Positions 11,686-24,040 of a stretch of DNA of 64,000 nucleotides are shown here, in pieces. The stretch spans positions 26,763,825-26,827,824 of the forward strand of contig NC_035171.2 in assembly GCF_001659605.2 (NCBI RefSeq), read 5' to 3'. How positions within the stretch are numbered: the first letter of the stretch is position 1; the number at the start of each line of letters is the position of its first letter. The notes beneath the pieces were generated by a model. The model was not told the origin of the DNA, did not search any database, and saw nothing but the letters and a program-made list of their open reading frames with translations. The stretch comes from Manihot esculenta. Lineage: Eukaryota > Streptophyta > Magnoliopsida > Malpighiales > Euphorbiaceae. Position numbers and translations under genes: made by a program.

Positions 11686-11960
11686 TGCTGCTTGCATCTC
11701 TCTAAGAGTCCTTGAAATCTTGCATGTACTTGACATCGACGACACCTTTGGACGATTTCTTTTACATCTAGCATTATCATTAGTCAGTAGTATCCGTGTT
11801 TGAATATTTTTCGGACGATTGTCCGAGCCCCTTCATGACTTCCACCATCATCTTCATGGATGTCTTTAAGGATTTCCTGACCCTCTTCTTCCATTACGCC
11901 TCATAGCCATGGTTGAGTTGAGGATCTCCTGTACAGCTAACAATTAATTAGTGCATATTT
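11686..11960 (-). pseudogene. Integrase zinc-binding (HHCC) domain of the decayed Tat element
   Basis: Minus-strand translation shows the integrase N-terminal domain: a His in EILKDIHEDD, then SHEGARTIV, KIFKHGYYW and CRRCQVHARF, giving the H-H-C-C zinc ligands of retroviral-type integrases. It lies immediately right of the MULE and is in frame with the core left of it once the insertion is disregarded. Confidence 0.75.
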
Positions 11961-12480
11961 AGAGGACTTTCTTATTACCACTGCTCATCCTTTATTAGAA
12001 ATTTGTACACGGGTGTCATCCATGATTCTCCTTCCTCTATGTGCTGTTCACCTACCATTGCCATTTTAGCCAGAAAATCAGCTTCTTTATTGTCACCTCT
12101 AGCCACCTGGTGAAACTCACAATTATCTTGCCTGTCTTTGATCCTCGTTATTAAAGAGTGGACCTTCTCCTCGTATTTGATAACATTCGGTTCTCGAATT
12201 TTAAACTGTTCCTGACACTCATTAACAACCAACTATGAGTCACTAAAAAATAATAGATTTTTGTATACCTATTTTTGCAACAATTTTTAGTGCCATAACC
12301 ACAATCTCATACTCGGCTACGTTGTTGGTAGTAATGAAGTCGAGTTTTATTGTGTAATGCAGTTTTATCCTAGTTTGACTTTGCAGAAGTATTTCAATTC
12401 TGGAACCCCCAGCTTCGCAAGCACCATCTGCCCAAACATTCCATTCCTCAATAGGTGATTCCGTAGTCTCCAAAAGCAGA
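11961..12480 (-). pseudogene. Second (additional) RNase H domain of the decayed Tat element
   Basis: Minus-strand frames encode WNVWADGACEAGGS and TTNNVAEYE, matching the YVDGAS and SNNVAEYEAL motifs of the extra RNase H found in Tat-lineage elements after the ancestral RT-RNase H. It continues into REPNVIKYEEKVHSL and DNKEADFLAKMA. Stops and frameshifts are present. The presence of this second RNase H is what places the remnant in the Tat lineage. Confidence 0.78.
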
Positions 12481-13545
12481 GTCATCTCTGCTATGAAGTC
12501 GGCTACTGCTTGTGCTTTCATCGCATTTCTTGGGACATACTTGATATCGAAGGCTGACAGTATTATCGCCCAGGTGGACAACCACTCTTTTAGCTCAACT
12601 ATGGAGTACTTTTCGTAAGGAATAATTTATTATGACTTCTATGGTTTATTACTTAAAATAGGGATGCAACTTCATAGTGGACATCAGGACTGCAAATGCC
12701 AATTTCTCAAGAGGGGGATAATTCAACTCCACCTCCTTCAAGACCTGGCTAGCATAGTAGAATAGGCTTTGCTCCCCTTTGTCCTCTCAAACGAGTACCG
12801 AACTTACAGTTTCTTGCATCACAGATAAATACAAAAATAAGACCTCTCCTTCGACGGGTGAGCTTAGCAAAAAGGGAGATGATAAGAAAGATTTTAATTT
12901 TTCAAATGCCTTTACACAGTCTTCCCCCAAAAAATTTATTTTTGCCTTTTAAGGCTTTAAAAAATGGGAGACATCTCCTAGCTGAGCATGATAAACCAGC
13001 TAAGAGTTGTAACCCCCCTTTCAACTTTTGTACATCATTTATAGTTTTAGATGTTTTCATATTTTGGATGACATTAATTTTTTCTGGATTTGCTTCTATA
13101 CCTCTTTCCAAGACCATGTATCCTAAAAACTTCCTAGCTTTTTTTCCAAATGTGCATTTTTCAGGATTAAGTTTCATATCTGCCTTCTCCAGTACGTCAA
13201 AAACTTTCTGGATATTATCTAGATGATCTTTTAAGGATCTGTTTTTTTTACCACCATATCACCCATGTACACCTCAACTGTTGACCCCACTATATCTTTA
13301 AAGATTCCTGACACTAGCCTTTGGTAAGTTGCCCTTGCGTTCTTTAGCCTAAATGGCATCACCTTATAACAGAAGACTCCTGTATCGGTGATAAACACAG
13401 TTTTTTCTACATCTTCAGTATCCATCATGATCTGGTGGTAACCTGAAATAACATCAAGAAAGAAAACACGACATGACCCGAGGTAAAGTCTACTAACATG
13501 TCGATAGATGGGAGTGGATAATGATTCTTTGGACATGCTTTATTC
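12481..13545 (-). pseudogene. Reverse transcriptase and first RNase H of the decayed Tat element
   Basis: Minus strand, starting right: DVISGYHQIMM, YKVMPFRLKNARATYQRL, VEVYMGDMVVK (active site YVDD altered to YMGD), then KLNPEKCTFG, KFLGYMV, RGIEANPEKI and CLPFFKALKG. The first RNase H follows (FYYASQVLKE, PPLEKLAFAV, YVPRNAMKAQAVADF). At least one frame change separates the two RT halves near 13180-13230. The RT N-terminus, protease and gag are missing: LTR-like sequence begins within about 20 bases of the RT end. Confidence 0.85.
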
Positions 13546-13554
13546 AAGTCAGTA

Positions 13555-13695
13555 AATTCCATGCACCGAAAACTACAGTATCCAGGTCTTCCTTTCCATG
13601 AGTGAGACCGCTTATCAAACTTTTGTCATGTGCCTCTATTTTATGACGATAGCTCATAACTTATTTTACGCGATCATTATATCACATCAATAACT
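13555..13695 (-). repeat. Tat-type LTR fragment (right end of decayed element)
   Basis: The reverse complement aligns by eye with 16310-16480 (shared AAAATAAGTTATGA, CATAAAATAGAG, GAAAGGA) and with 9205-9395. Its position is that of a 5' LTR directly fused to RT, so gag and protease were deleted. Confidence 0.55.
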
Positions 13696-16309
13696 AAATT
13701 TAAAATTATTATTTTTAAAATTTATTATATTAAGATAAAGTTAATAATTAATGTATATTTTATTTTACCTACAATTTATTTTATAATTATACTATAATAA
13801 AATTTTTTAAAAAAATTATATATTTAGTAACTTTATTAGATAAATTAATAAGCAGATTAATAAAACTTAATTATTTTCAACATTCACAAGAATAAATTGA
13901 CTAAAATAATATATTTTATCAATACTATATTATGATAATCGTTTTAACTACTTTTGATTAGATATACTCAAGATAATTTGATTAATAATAAAGTATTTAT
14001 TGCACTTATAATATATATTATAATTGTACTATAAAATAGTAATATTTTATTGTATCAAAAAAATAATTATAAATAAGATAATTAATAATAAAAAAAATTA
14101 CTCATATCTTTCAAATTAATGATGATTAAATTTAAAAATAATAATTTATACAAAATAAAATTTTAAAATTATTAATTTTAAAATTTATTAACACACTGTT
14201 TACTTTATCTACAATCTATTTTTATAATTTTACTATAATAATTTTTAAAAATTAGATACCTAATAATTTTATTTTACAAGAAATATTATTATGTAAATAA
14301 AACTTTTACATTTTATTACAATGAAGGACTTTGTTTATGGAGTTAAACTTATATATGAACTTCATTTGGTATATTAATAGTTTTAATTAGTTGATATATA
14401 TATATATATATCCTATTCAAATTATATCTACATTTAATTTAATTTAAAAAATAAAAAAAAATTATTCTAATAAAAATGAAATTAATATTTATACAAAAGT
14501 TTTATATAAATATAAACTATTTAATAAATGTACTCACATATTTAGTTTGGTGGTAAGTATATCCGAGAGATTTCAGATTTTACTCTCTCAATCTCCAATT
14601 CCCATTTCAAAAAAAATCTATTTAATAAATAAATTATAGTTTTAAAAGTAAAATAATTTATAATTTAGAATAAAAAAGAGAAAACTTACATTTATTTAAT
14701 CTATTAAATTGAAAATTTGAATTGCAAAAGGTATTATTGTGATATTTGAACTAATATTAGGTGAAAATTAAAGTAGAAGATTAAAATTTAATTCAAGGAG
14801 ATAATCAAACAAATGTCATCTTCTTTACGTTTTATTCATTATTATGAGAAAAAGAAATTATCTAATTCTTCTTGACATTTCAACAACGATATATATTTAT
14901 ATGGATTACTTTATTTTATCTTTTTTATAAATTAAAAAAATTATTTTTTATTACAGAATCTTTAATAGATAATTAAGAATTGTTTCTATCAAGGTGATGG
15001 ATCCATCTTATCTGTTTTTTTTTTTTTTTTTTGGATTACTTGAACGAAAGTTTAGTGTTAATTCCATCTGTATCAATTTTATTTTATTTTATTTTTAATA
15101 ATTTTGTATGGATGATACGTTTAAATTTTAATTATGTGAAAAATTCATGATAATAATAAAAAAAACATGTTAGTATATATAATCATTTTAATTTGTTTAA
15201 TCATGAGTTTACAGTATCACTTTGAAAACAAAACGGAAAAGCATAATATTATCTTGTTAAATAATTAGATTTAATTTACTCTTAAAAATTAATTTAAAAA
15301 AAATAAAATAATACTTAAAACTCTTATAAAAAAATTATTATTTTTTTTTAATTTGGCGTGAAATTCAATAATATTTAATAACGATTATAAAATTATTATA
15401 TTAATATTATTAAAATAATAATTTTTTTTACACTCATAATTAATTTAATTATGAATATCAAATTGACACTCGTAATTGATTTAATTAACTTTTAGTTTGT
15501 GAATGCGATGGATATGAGTGACGTACATTCTTAAAGATAAGAAAGCAGGCGTATATTCTCCCGCCGATCTTATAAAATTACTATTTAATTTTTTATTTTG
15601 TCATAATTATTTATATAGTCCTTTTTTATTTTTATTTTTTTTAAATTTATATTTAGCCTTTATATTTCTATCCTGTTTAATCTTTAGTCATTCCCTCTAA
15701 TTTTCGATTTGTCAATGTATTTGGAGGAGAAAATTTATTATTTTAGACTAAATAATTTAAAATATAAAAAAAAATGGATTATATAATTGTATTTTAAAAA
15801 ATTACAGAGAGTGTAAGGTACTCAAATTAATGTTAGTGATACATAAAAAAAAATATTAGTAACAAAGTTATACATATAAATAAATATTATTTTTAACAGT
15901 GATATTTATTTTTATTAATAATTAATTTTTAATATTAATTATTATAATTTTATAACAATAACATATAATAATTATATATTATCATAATAAATTTATAATA
16001 TTAAATTTTATATTTTTAAATAAAAATTTTTAGTGCTACTTTTAACATTTTTTGTGGTGAATGAATAAAAAATAAGGATGCTCATCCATGCCAACTCAGT
16101 TGATTCTATCGAATTAACTTGTCATTATTTTAATAATTAAAAATAAAATTATCATTTTTTTAGACTTACAATGTTATCTCTACATTGCATATTTACATGT
16201 CTTGGATTTGGATAAAGTTTTTATAGATTTATTGTGACTTAATTGAAAAATATAGTTTTTATAGATTTATTGTGACTTAATAAAAAAATATCACACTGCC
16301 ATTTGAAAT
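13696..16309. other. AT-rich intergenic spacer
   Basis: Very AT-rich with many A/T runs, an (AT)n tract near 14396-14410 and a T17 run near 15017. A direct repeat of about 30 bp is visible around 16217-16280 (ATAGATTTATTGTGACTTAA twice). No gene or element recognised. Confidence 0.55.
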
Positions 16310-16790
16310 TGAGGTTATACAACGATCGTCCAAAATAAGTTATGAACTATTACTATAAAATAGAGTCATGTGATAAAGGTTTTACGTGATTCCACCCGTA
16401 GAAAGGAGAATCCCAACACTGTTACACCCGGTTCTTCATTAAAATTCGCTCTCCCCTAAATAAGCCGAGTCTTCACATAAAATTATCGTTAATAAGGACA
16501 ATTCAGCAAATTCTCGTTACGCCTATAATTACAGATCACCGATAAATTGGATGGCGGGATCCCTTATCAATTAGCCGGTACAAGGCGAATTCTCAGGGAA
16601 TACTATAATTAACTACATCTTTTTATAGTATAAAAACTAACAATCACATGAACAAATGTATACAATTCTTACACAACTACTTTTGAATTCTAAGCAATTT
16701 CTTATACTCACACTATTCTTTAGTTTATTGACTTGAACGTCAGAGTGGCTGCCGTAAGCGCTAGCCACTTCACACTCTCTTTCTTACAGT
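16310..16790 (+). repeat. Tat-type LTR remnant (5' LTR), plus orientation
   Basis: The first 170 bases match the two minus-oriented LTR pieces at 9205-9395 and 13555-13695. The 3' part carries TTGACTTGAACGTCAGAGTG, a motif I recognise from the 3' part of many plant Tat-type LTRs. The gag remnant starts just after, as expected of a 5' LTR. The exact ends are not clear. Confidence 0.6.
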
Positions 16791-16791
16791 A

Positions 16792-17638
16792 TTGACCAAT
16801 CGTAGTACAGCTCTATTTCAGCCACATTATTTGATTCCATTGTCGAGAGATGCATTGAATTCTCTCTACTCATTTGGATTAAAACTGGTCTCTTATCCTT
16901 TTTTTCTTAAAAAGAAATCTTTTTTTATCTCTCTTGAAATAGCCGACAGTTCACAAGTTGTTGCCAAGGTTTCTACCAATAAGGGCGCTATCATTTATTC
17001 CACTCCTGGCAGAGGACAAAACACACCCTTTATGGTCAACAAAGTAGATCCCAATAATATGAACATTGAGCAAATGCTTCAATACATCAAAAGGTTACAG
17101 GCTACTCTCGAGCAATGCAAAGCTCAGGAGGAGGCGTCATTCATGGCTTCTAGGGCAAAGGAGGAAGCCTCCTTTGATACTTTAAGGAATTGAACAGACG
17201 CAATCAAGATACGGTCCAAAGGGAAGGACAAACAGCTAAGGGACATAGTCTAGAAATTCATTAGATTGGATGATGAAGTCCAAGTATTGAGAGAGGACAA
17301 AAGGACGAGTCAAAAGTAAGACCAAAAGCCGAAGAAGCAAGGATACAGGGGAGACCACATAAGTTACCTAATGTCCCGAAGAATGAATGACTAAGATAAG
17401 TATAAGAATTATACTCCATTGAATGACTCACGAACATATATTCTCATGTGGATTAGGAAAAATGACAAGAAGATTAGGTGGCCTCCCAAGCTCAACCCTA
17501 AGAAAGCCAAAAGGTGAGACAGGACCAGGCACTACCACTCTCATGAAGATCATGATTATACGACGAAGGAGTACCAAAAACTGAAAGGCAAGATCGAGAG
17601 GTTAATAAGTTCAGCAAAGGCAATTAATCTCCATAATT
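16792..17638 (+). pseudogene. Tat-type gag remnant with internal deletion
   Basis: A 133-codon open frame (16792-17193) encodes a Gln/Glu/Ala-rich helical segment (IEQMLQYIKRLQATLEQ, EEASFDTLR) resembling the N-terminal part of Tat gag. After stops, 17400-17630 resembles the gag C-terminus: YTPLNDSRTYIL, WPPKLNPKKAK and HYHSHEDHDYTTKEYQKLK, a zinc-knuckle-like motif whose cysteines are lost. The central capsid region is missing, so the element is a deletion derivative. Pol is absent. Confidence 0.65.
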
Positions 17639-17639
17639 C

Positions 17640-18235
17640 TACAAGGCGATAGGTTCATCAAGGAAAAAAAATTAAAACAATTCATCGTTAGAATCTCACA
17701 AGGCGAAAAGTTCATCATAAGGAACCATTTAAGAGATCTTATAAGGCAATAAGTTCGTAAAAAGAAACCATTGCGATAGGTTTGTCAAGGGAAAAATCAA
17801 GACAAATCATCGCTAGAATTTCACAAGGCGACAGACTCCTCAAGGGAAAGATCAAGGCAATTTATCACCAGAATCTAACAAGGCAACAAGTTCAGCAAAG
17901 GGAACTAGCAAAGAGATTCTACAAAGTGATAAGTTCGTCAAAGGGAACCACCAAGGCGATTCATCGCCAAAATCCTACAAAACGATAAGTTCGTCAAAAG
18001 AAACCATCAAATCGATCCCGCAAGGTGACAAGTTTATCAAAGAGACCAACCAAAGTGATTTATCACCAAAATATTACAAAGTAATAAGTTCATCAAAGGC
18101 AACCACCGAGACATTTCGTTGATAGAATCCTACAAGATGACAAGTTCGTGAAGGGGAACCACTGAGGTAGTTCATCGCTATAATCTTATAAGGCGATAAG
18201 TTCATCAAAGGGAACTATCCACTATCGAACCTAAA
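17640..18235 (+). repeat. Minisatellite array of about 50-60-bp units in a Tat derivative
   Basis: About twelve diverged units built around AAGGCGATAAGTTCATCAAA followed by GGGAACCACC and a GATTCATCGCC-like segment. Unit starts are near 17646, 17701, 17745, 17776, 17826, 17881, 17926, 17981, 18024, 18077, 18133 and 18191. It follows the gag remnant directly. There is no unique spacer between constant repeats, so it is not CRISPR-like. Its sequence is unrelated to the arrays at 47735-48420 and 55665-56436. Confidence 0.85.
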
Positions 18236-18239
18236 GTTT

Positions 18240-18640
18240 CAAAACCTAGGGATAAATGATGTATATCAATATTAAAATTTATTAAATCTGAATCTCAGTA
18301 ACTCAAATTATGTCAAACTCCTAATAAAGAGGTAGAATTTTAATCATAATAGAATAATATTCATATCAGAATACTATCCTTATCTGGTAGAATTTCATAT
18401 CCTATCTTATCTACGATTTCTTATCTTATTTAGGATTTCTTATTCTATAGTATATAGGATTCAACATCTTACACTAGAATATCTCATACACTTCTAACAA
18501 CATACAAACTCTATCCAGTACATTATATAAGGAGTTTATAACCTTCATAATCAGATATATTATTTTATCAATAATCAATTTAATTATTTATTCAATATTC
18601 ATATTGATTTAAGCATTCAAAAAAATATAATGCGAACAAC
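18240..18640 (+). repeat. Possible 3' tail or LTR of the Tat derivative
   Basis: Less repetitive sequence after the array with a TATATAAGG promoter-like motif at 18524-18532 and a short leader. Position suggests a 3' UTR or LTR, but I could not align it to the 5' LTR piece, so the call is tentative. Confidence 0.25.
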
Positions 18641-19359
18641 ACTAATACTATTGATCATTTTGAATAACACACTAAATTAAAATTTTATTATTCCAAAAAA
18701 ATTACATATTGCTTCTTTCATCAAAGTAGAAAATCTATCTTTATTTTGTTGTGGACGCTTATCTTAAATTCGGATTACATAAATTTATGTTCATTCTTCT
18801 CTTGTCTCTCTCACCACTGTACTTTAAATGTGTGTGCCTACTATAATAACTATCTAAAAAAAAAAAATCCTTTCAAGATTCCTAAAAGTATATATTTATA
18901 TACATATATTTTTCATATTAGTTCATTAAATAGGTAAATTAAAATTAAAATTTATTAATTTCAAAAAAAATTATAACCTATTAAATATTTAAATTTATAA
19001 AAATCATAAAAATTAAATACAAATTAACATTATTATTAATAACTTTGTCAAATGAAATAAAAAATAATTCAAATTATTATTAACTTTATTTCAAATTTTA
19101 TCAATTTTTCAGCTCTAAATTAGCTGAAAAATTGATAAAATTATTTTCATCTAATTTTATCCATTTATAAAAATTCATAACAAAATTTAAAATATAATAA
19201 ATAAAATGCATAGAATATTATGAGTAATTTATATTTAATTATATATAATATAAGTTTTGATATCAATAAATTATAATTTTAATTTAAAATAATCAATGAA
19301 TTAATCAAGGTATAAATATATATTCATCATATTTTAAATTTATATAAAAGAATTGTGGT

Positions 19360-19392
<33 letters not shown>

Positions 19393-20814
19393 CTATCGAT
19401 GATGTCGGCCAAAGAAATGTGGTGGAATGGAGGGGAAAAGTAAGTAATAAGTCGGCAAGCATTGAGCAGACTATTTCAGGAGTTGGCTGTCTCTGTCTTT
19501 AAAGTAATAATTTCTAACATCGCACCAACTGTGTCTTCATGCCTTGGCTTTCCTTCTCTTTCACACCCCCACCTTTACACTTTCTAAGATTCTTTGGGCT
19601 CCTTTAGCTATCAATTGAGCTTTGATTTATTTTATTTTATTTTCAGTTTTTCAATTATATTTAATTTAATTATTGGCTCTTAATATTTCAGATTAATTTT
19701 GTTCTGATTTTATTAATTATAACATATCGAATATATTCACATTTTATCATTTTTAAATTACAATTTAATTTGAATTTTTCATCAAGCTAAGATAATTTAT
19801 AGTCTAGGATTGTAATTCAGTTTTCAAAATTAAAATATTATTATTAAATTTAAATGAATTTAATTTAATTCAAAAAGATAATTCTTTAGATAAAATAGTC
19901 TTCTTCACTGTTAATTTTGAAAATTATTTAGGTTTTAATATTAAAAATTGTTTTTATTTATTTTATTTTACAAAAATATTTGAATTTAGTATTTTCAGTT
20001 GAAAAACAAAACTTAATATTATTAAGATAAATTTTATTGATCAATAATTATATCTTATTTAATTTAGCAATTTTGCAACTAGTACTGGATGATTGATTTT
20101 TTTTTTTTACCATTGAAATTCTAAAAATTGATTTTAGAGTGTTTAATAAAAATTTAATTTCTTATAATTTATGAATTTTTTCTAAATTTAAAAATTAATT
20201 CTACTTAATTATTTTTTTTGTAAGGTTAACCAATTATTGAAATTGAAGTTAATAATACAGATTTTTTAATAAAAAAATAATTTTTTTTATAAATTTCTTA
20301 ATAAAAAATATAATTAATTTATACTTAATTATTATAATTTTATTGGTTTAATTTAAATATTTATTAAATTAATATAAAATAGTGGAGATATATAAATAAA
20401 TAATACCTTCATTTCTGAAATTAATTAAGATGAATGGTCCCTTGATGCATGGTTGGCTATGGGCATACATACATATAACTTCCTAATTTAGACCTCTTAA
20501 CTACCTCCACTTTATTTCAAAATCATTACATTATCTTTATGGTTTAATTTGTTAAGCAACAAATTAACATTAATTATATTCTAACCCCACAATTATTTTA
20601 TATTTGCCTTCACTCCCACGTCAAGCCTTAATGCATTAGGCAAAATCATTCAATCACATTGCAATAAAAGTGTTCTCCCGTGGAAGGTGTCATCTCAATC
20701 ACATCAATTGTTTTCACTACTAATTATACTTCGAACCATCGCCAATTATTTTTATGCTTTATTTTTTATTATAAAAAAAAAATACAAGTTAATGGTATAA
20801 ACTGGTTGTTACAT
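18641..20814. other. AT-rich intergenic spacer
   Basis: AT-rich throughout with an (AT)n tract at 19361-19387. A clearly less AT-rich island at about 19390-19610 has no open frame or recognised RNA. Nothing else definable. Confidence 0.5.
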
Positions 20815-21600
20815 ATCACATTGGAGCTCCACTTTCCTCCATCCCCTTTGCTATGCTATAGATAATGCCTTGTAGACTCCCCATAACTCAGCTTCAAGAG
20901 AGTTACAAACACCCGAAGCTTGTTGAAAACCGCCGAGCCATATTCCTTCATTACTCCTGAAAACTCCTGCACATCCTGCCAAGCTTGGGTTTCCTATCGC
21001 ACTACCATCGGTATTTAAAACCACAAAATCATCTTTGGAATGTTCCCAAGCTACGAAGATTAGGACCGAGCAATATTCAGTTCAAATTAAAAAAATCAAT
21101 CGAATCGAATTAATTTTAAAATTTAGTTTGTTTTTTATTCAATTCGGTTGGGTTCGATTTTTAATTTTAAAAATTTCGATTATTTCAATTCGGTTCGATT
21201 TTGATCAGAAAAAAAGCAAAAAAACCGAACCGAATCGATTAGTGATAATAATATATTATTTTCAATAATATAGAGAAATTAAATTATATTAAAATTAAAA
21301 TATTTTAATTAAATTTTAAAATATTAAAAATAAAGTGTAAAAAATAAAAAAAATTATTAAAAATTGAAACTAATCAAATCGAACCGAATCGAATCGAATC
21401 AGATCGGTTCATTTCGATTTGATTTCTAATCAAAATCGATTCGATTTGATTTTTATAAATACTAAAATTTCAATTTTCGATTTATTCGATTCGATTCGAT
21501 TTTAAACCGAACCGACCGAATGCTCACCCCTAACAAAGACTACACCTTTGCGAATAGGTTCATCTCTTAAATTGACAGGATTCCGCCTTTGCCGCTTTCA
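20815..21600 (-). pseudogene. RNase H domain fragment of a LINE-type element, split by a MITE
   Basis: Minus strand: 21534-21600 encodes RDEPIRKGVVF and 20815-21059 continues AWEHSKDDFVVLNTDGSAIG, GCAGVFRSNEGIW, NSLEAELWGVYKALSIA. These are typical of the RNase H domain at the C-terminus of plant non-LTR retrotransposons (catalytic Asp in NTDGS, Glu in SLEAELW). An in-frame TAG interrupts it near 20850. Both halves are in the same frame across the insertion. Only a fragment remains. Confidence 0.7.
21060..21533. mobile_element. MITE-like element with TTAGG ends and CGAAT-rich interior
   Basis: 474 bp starting TTAGGACCGAGCA and, on the other strand, TTAGGGGTGAGCA, giving imperfect inverted ends. 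The interior is packed with CCGAACCGAATCGA-like motifs on one side and their complements on the other, allowing extensive fold-back. Flanks are CGAAGA (21054-21059) and CAAAGA (21534-21539), a 6-bp duplication with one mismatch. It interrupts the RNase H fragment exactly; removal of one flank copy keeps the frame. Related partial copies lie at 30866-31045 and perhaps 22975-23125. Confidence 0.7.
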
Positions 21601-24035
21601 CCTGAATTTTAATTTATTTAAAAACTTTCAAAGATTACAAGAAATCAGCTTTAAATATTTTCGCATTCCTCTTCTATCATATATACCATAAATTTAAGGA
21701 AAACAACACATCCCAGATGACTCCATCTAATTCAGTAATTCATTTAATAAATGTAGAAAAAAAAATTATAAAGTTCACATTAGCTTTATTTTTCAAACTC
21801 ATATAATTATTTTAATTTAATTTTAAAAATAATGAATAAAATAGTATGTATATATATTATATATTAAAATTTTGATAAATATATTTAGTATGAAAGTGAT
21901 TTTTTAATATGAAGGAGATTTTTTTTCATATTTTTAAAAAATTTATGTCAAAAAATTCGAGACCTAATTTAATAAAATACTGTTAAATATTTATTTTACT
22001 TTTAATAAGTAGTATTCAAAAAATAAATGTTGGAGTTGAATATAAAGGAAATATTTTGTGAAAGGAAAAAAATGATAAGAGTAAGAAATATTTTTTTATT
22101 ATTATTTTAATTAATAAAAATAATGCATTATTATTATGTGACCATTTAATTAAATTATTAAAAAAATATATATTTTTTAAAATGGTATTACAAATATTAA
22201 ATGAGTATGATATGTGCATCTATTATAATAATTTATTATATATTAAATTATATGAAAATAATTAATAATAATTTATTATATATTAAATTATATGAAAATA
22301 ATATAATAATTTATTATATACTAAAATAATTAATAATAATCTATTATAATAATAAAATATTAAATTTTAATAAAAATAAATGAAATTTATAACGAGTAAA
22401 GATACGCGTTTTTCACATAAAAAATTAGTAATTTTAAAAATATGATTAATTTTCAGTAAATATATAATTTTATTTATTTTATTTATAATTTTTTAATATA
22501 ATAATAATAATTTACAAAAATTTACTCCTATTAAAATTTTTAATTTTGATATTTTATTTTAAAATATAATTTTTGAAATGTTAAATTAAATATATCTAGC
22601 ATTTTTACTTTTAAGTATTGTCTTAGTTCATTATTACTAGTATTAACAAAAATTTAAAACACATAAATTTTTTACTATGTATTTAAGGTACAATAATTAT
22701 TTATTTATATTAAAATTTTTAAATAATTATTTTTTAAAATACGAGTATATATGTACAAAAATTCATAAAATTTTAAAAAATAAATTAAAACATTAAGTTG
22801 AATTATAACTACAAAACATCTATTTACATTTGGTAAATTTCACATTTAAATCAATAGGTTAGTCTAATTATAAAAATATAAAATTATTAAAAGTTGAAAT
22901 ACTTTGAGTTTACTGATTATATCATTTTTATATTGTTAAGAGTTAAAATATTATTAAATAGTAAATGTAAGTATTCAGTTGATTCGATTAAAATTAAATT
23001 AAATTAAATAAATTAAAAAATAAAATTTAAATATTTTATAAAAAATTAAATTGAATTAAATTTAGTAAAAATTAATTTAAATTAAATCAATCTAATTTTA
23101 ATTTATTTCGATAAATTTAACTCAATTTTCAGTTTTTACATTACATTTTATTTTTTATTTAATGTGCTTTTCAGTTTTTACATTTTATATTTTATATTTT
23201 AAATTTATTTTAATATTAGTTATGATTTAATTTCTATATTATCAATTTTCATCAAATAATTTTAAAATTTATCTCTAATAAAATTTTAGAATAATAATAT
23301 TAATTAAAATTATTTTTAAAACTATAAATTTAAATTGTAATTGAAGTTTAAATCGAGAAATCAACTGAGAATTCATATTAATATTGGCTTATTGCCTAAT
23401 TTGTCTTTGTATTTGTTCAGTAGGTCCAATTTAATATATACTTAAAATTGACTCAAAAATTTCAATTTTAAGTTCAAATTGAAATTGGCCCAAAGGAGAA
23501 ATAATGTATTAAAGAGCGCGTGAATTAAATAATATAAAGATACAAATTTAAAATATTTATGAATTTATTGAGTTAATTCAATTTAGTCTAATTAAATTTA
23601 TAAAAGTAATTTGTTTTTAATTTAATTTTATTTATTCAACGTTAATTAATTATATGAAATACAAAAATAACATATCCTATTTTTAACTTTTTTTTTAATT
23701 CTCATTGATTTTAATACTTATTTAATTTACTTAATTTCAATTAACTGTATGAAAATATAAAAGTAATATTTTTATTTTTTATTTGGTTAATGTATTTAAT
23801 TATATAAAATGTAGAAAGATATTAACTTAATTGTTTATTATTTAAATGAAAATGGATTAAATTAGATATACCCTCTAAATTGACTATTGGACTAGATTGA
23901 CTTTAAATCAAACTTTTATGCTAATTTAATAAGAAATTAAAAAAAAGAATTAGTTAAATTTATTACCCAATAAATAAGGGTAAATTAAATATTAAGCAGA
24001 ATAATATCCACTGCATAGGGGAAAATTTTTTGGAT
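21601..24035. other. AT-rich intergenic spacer
   Basis: Very AT-rich without coding regions. It contains a 38-40-bp tandem repeat in three copies (22227-22345) and a degenerate relative of the CGAAT-rich MITE near 22975-23125. Confidence 0.5.
22227..22345. repeat. Short tandem repeat, 38-40-bp unit, about three copies
   Basis: Units centred on AATAATTTATTATATA recur at offsets of 40 and 38 bases; the first two are nearly identical, the third is diverged. Confidence 0.85.
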
Positions 24036-24040
24036 AAATA

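Noticed and set aside
17640..18235. Possible CRISPR-like array
   Set aside because: Units are contiguous diverged tandem repeats without unique spacers, in a plant nuclear context attached to a retrotransposon remnant.
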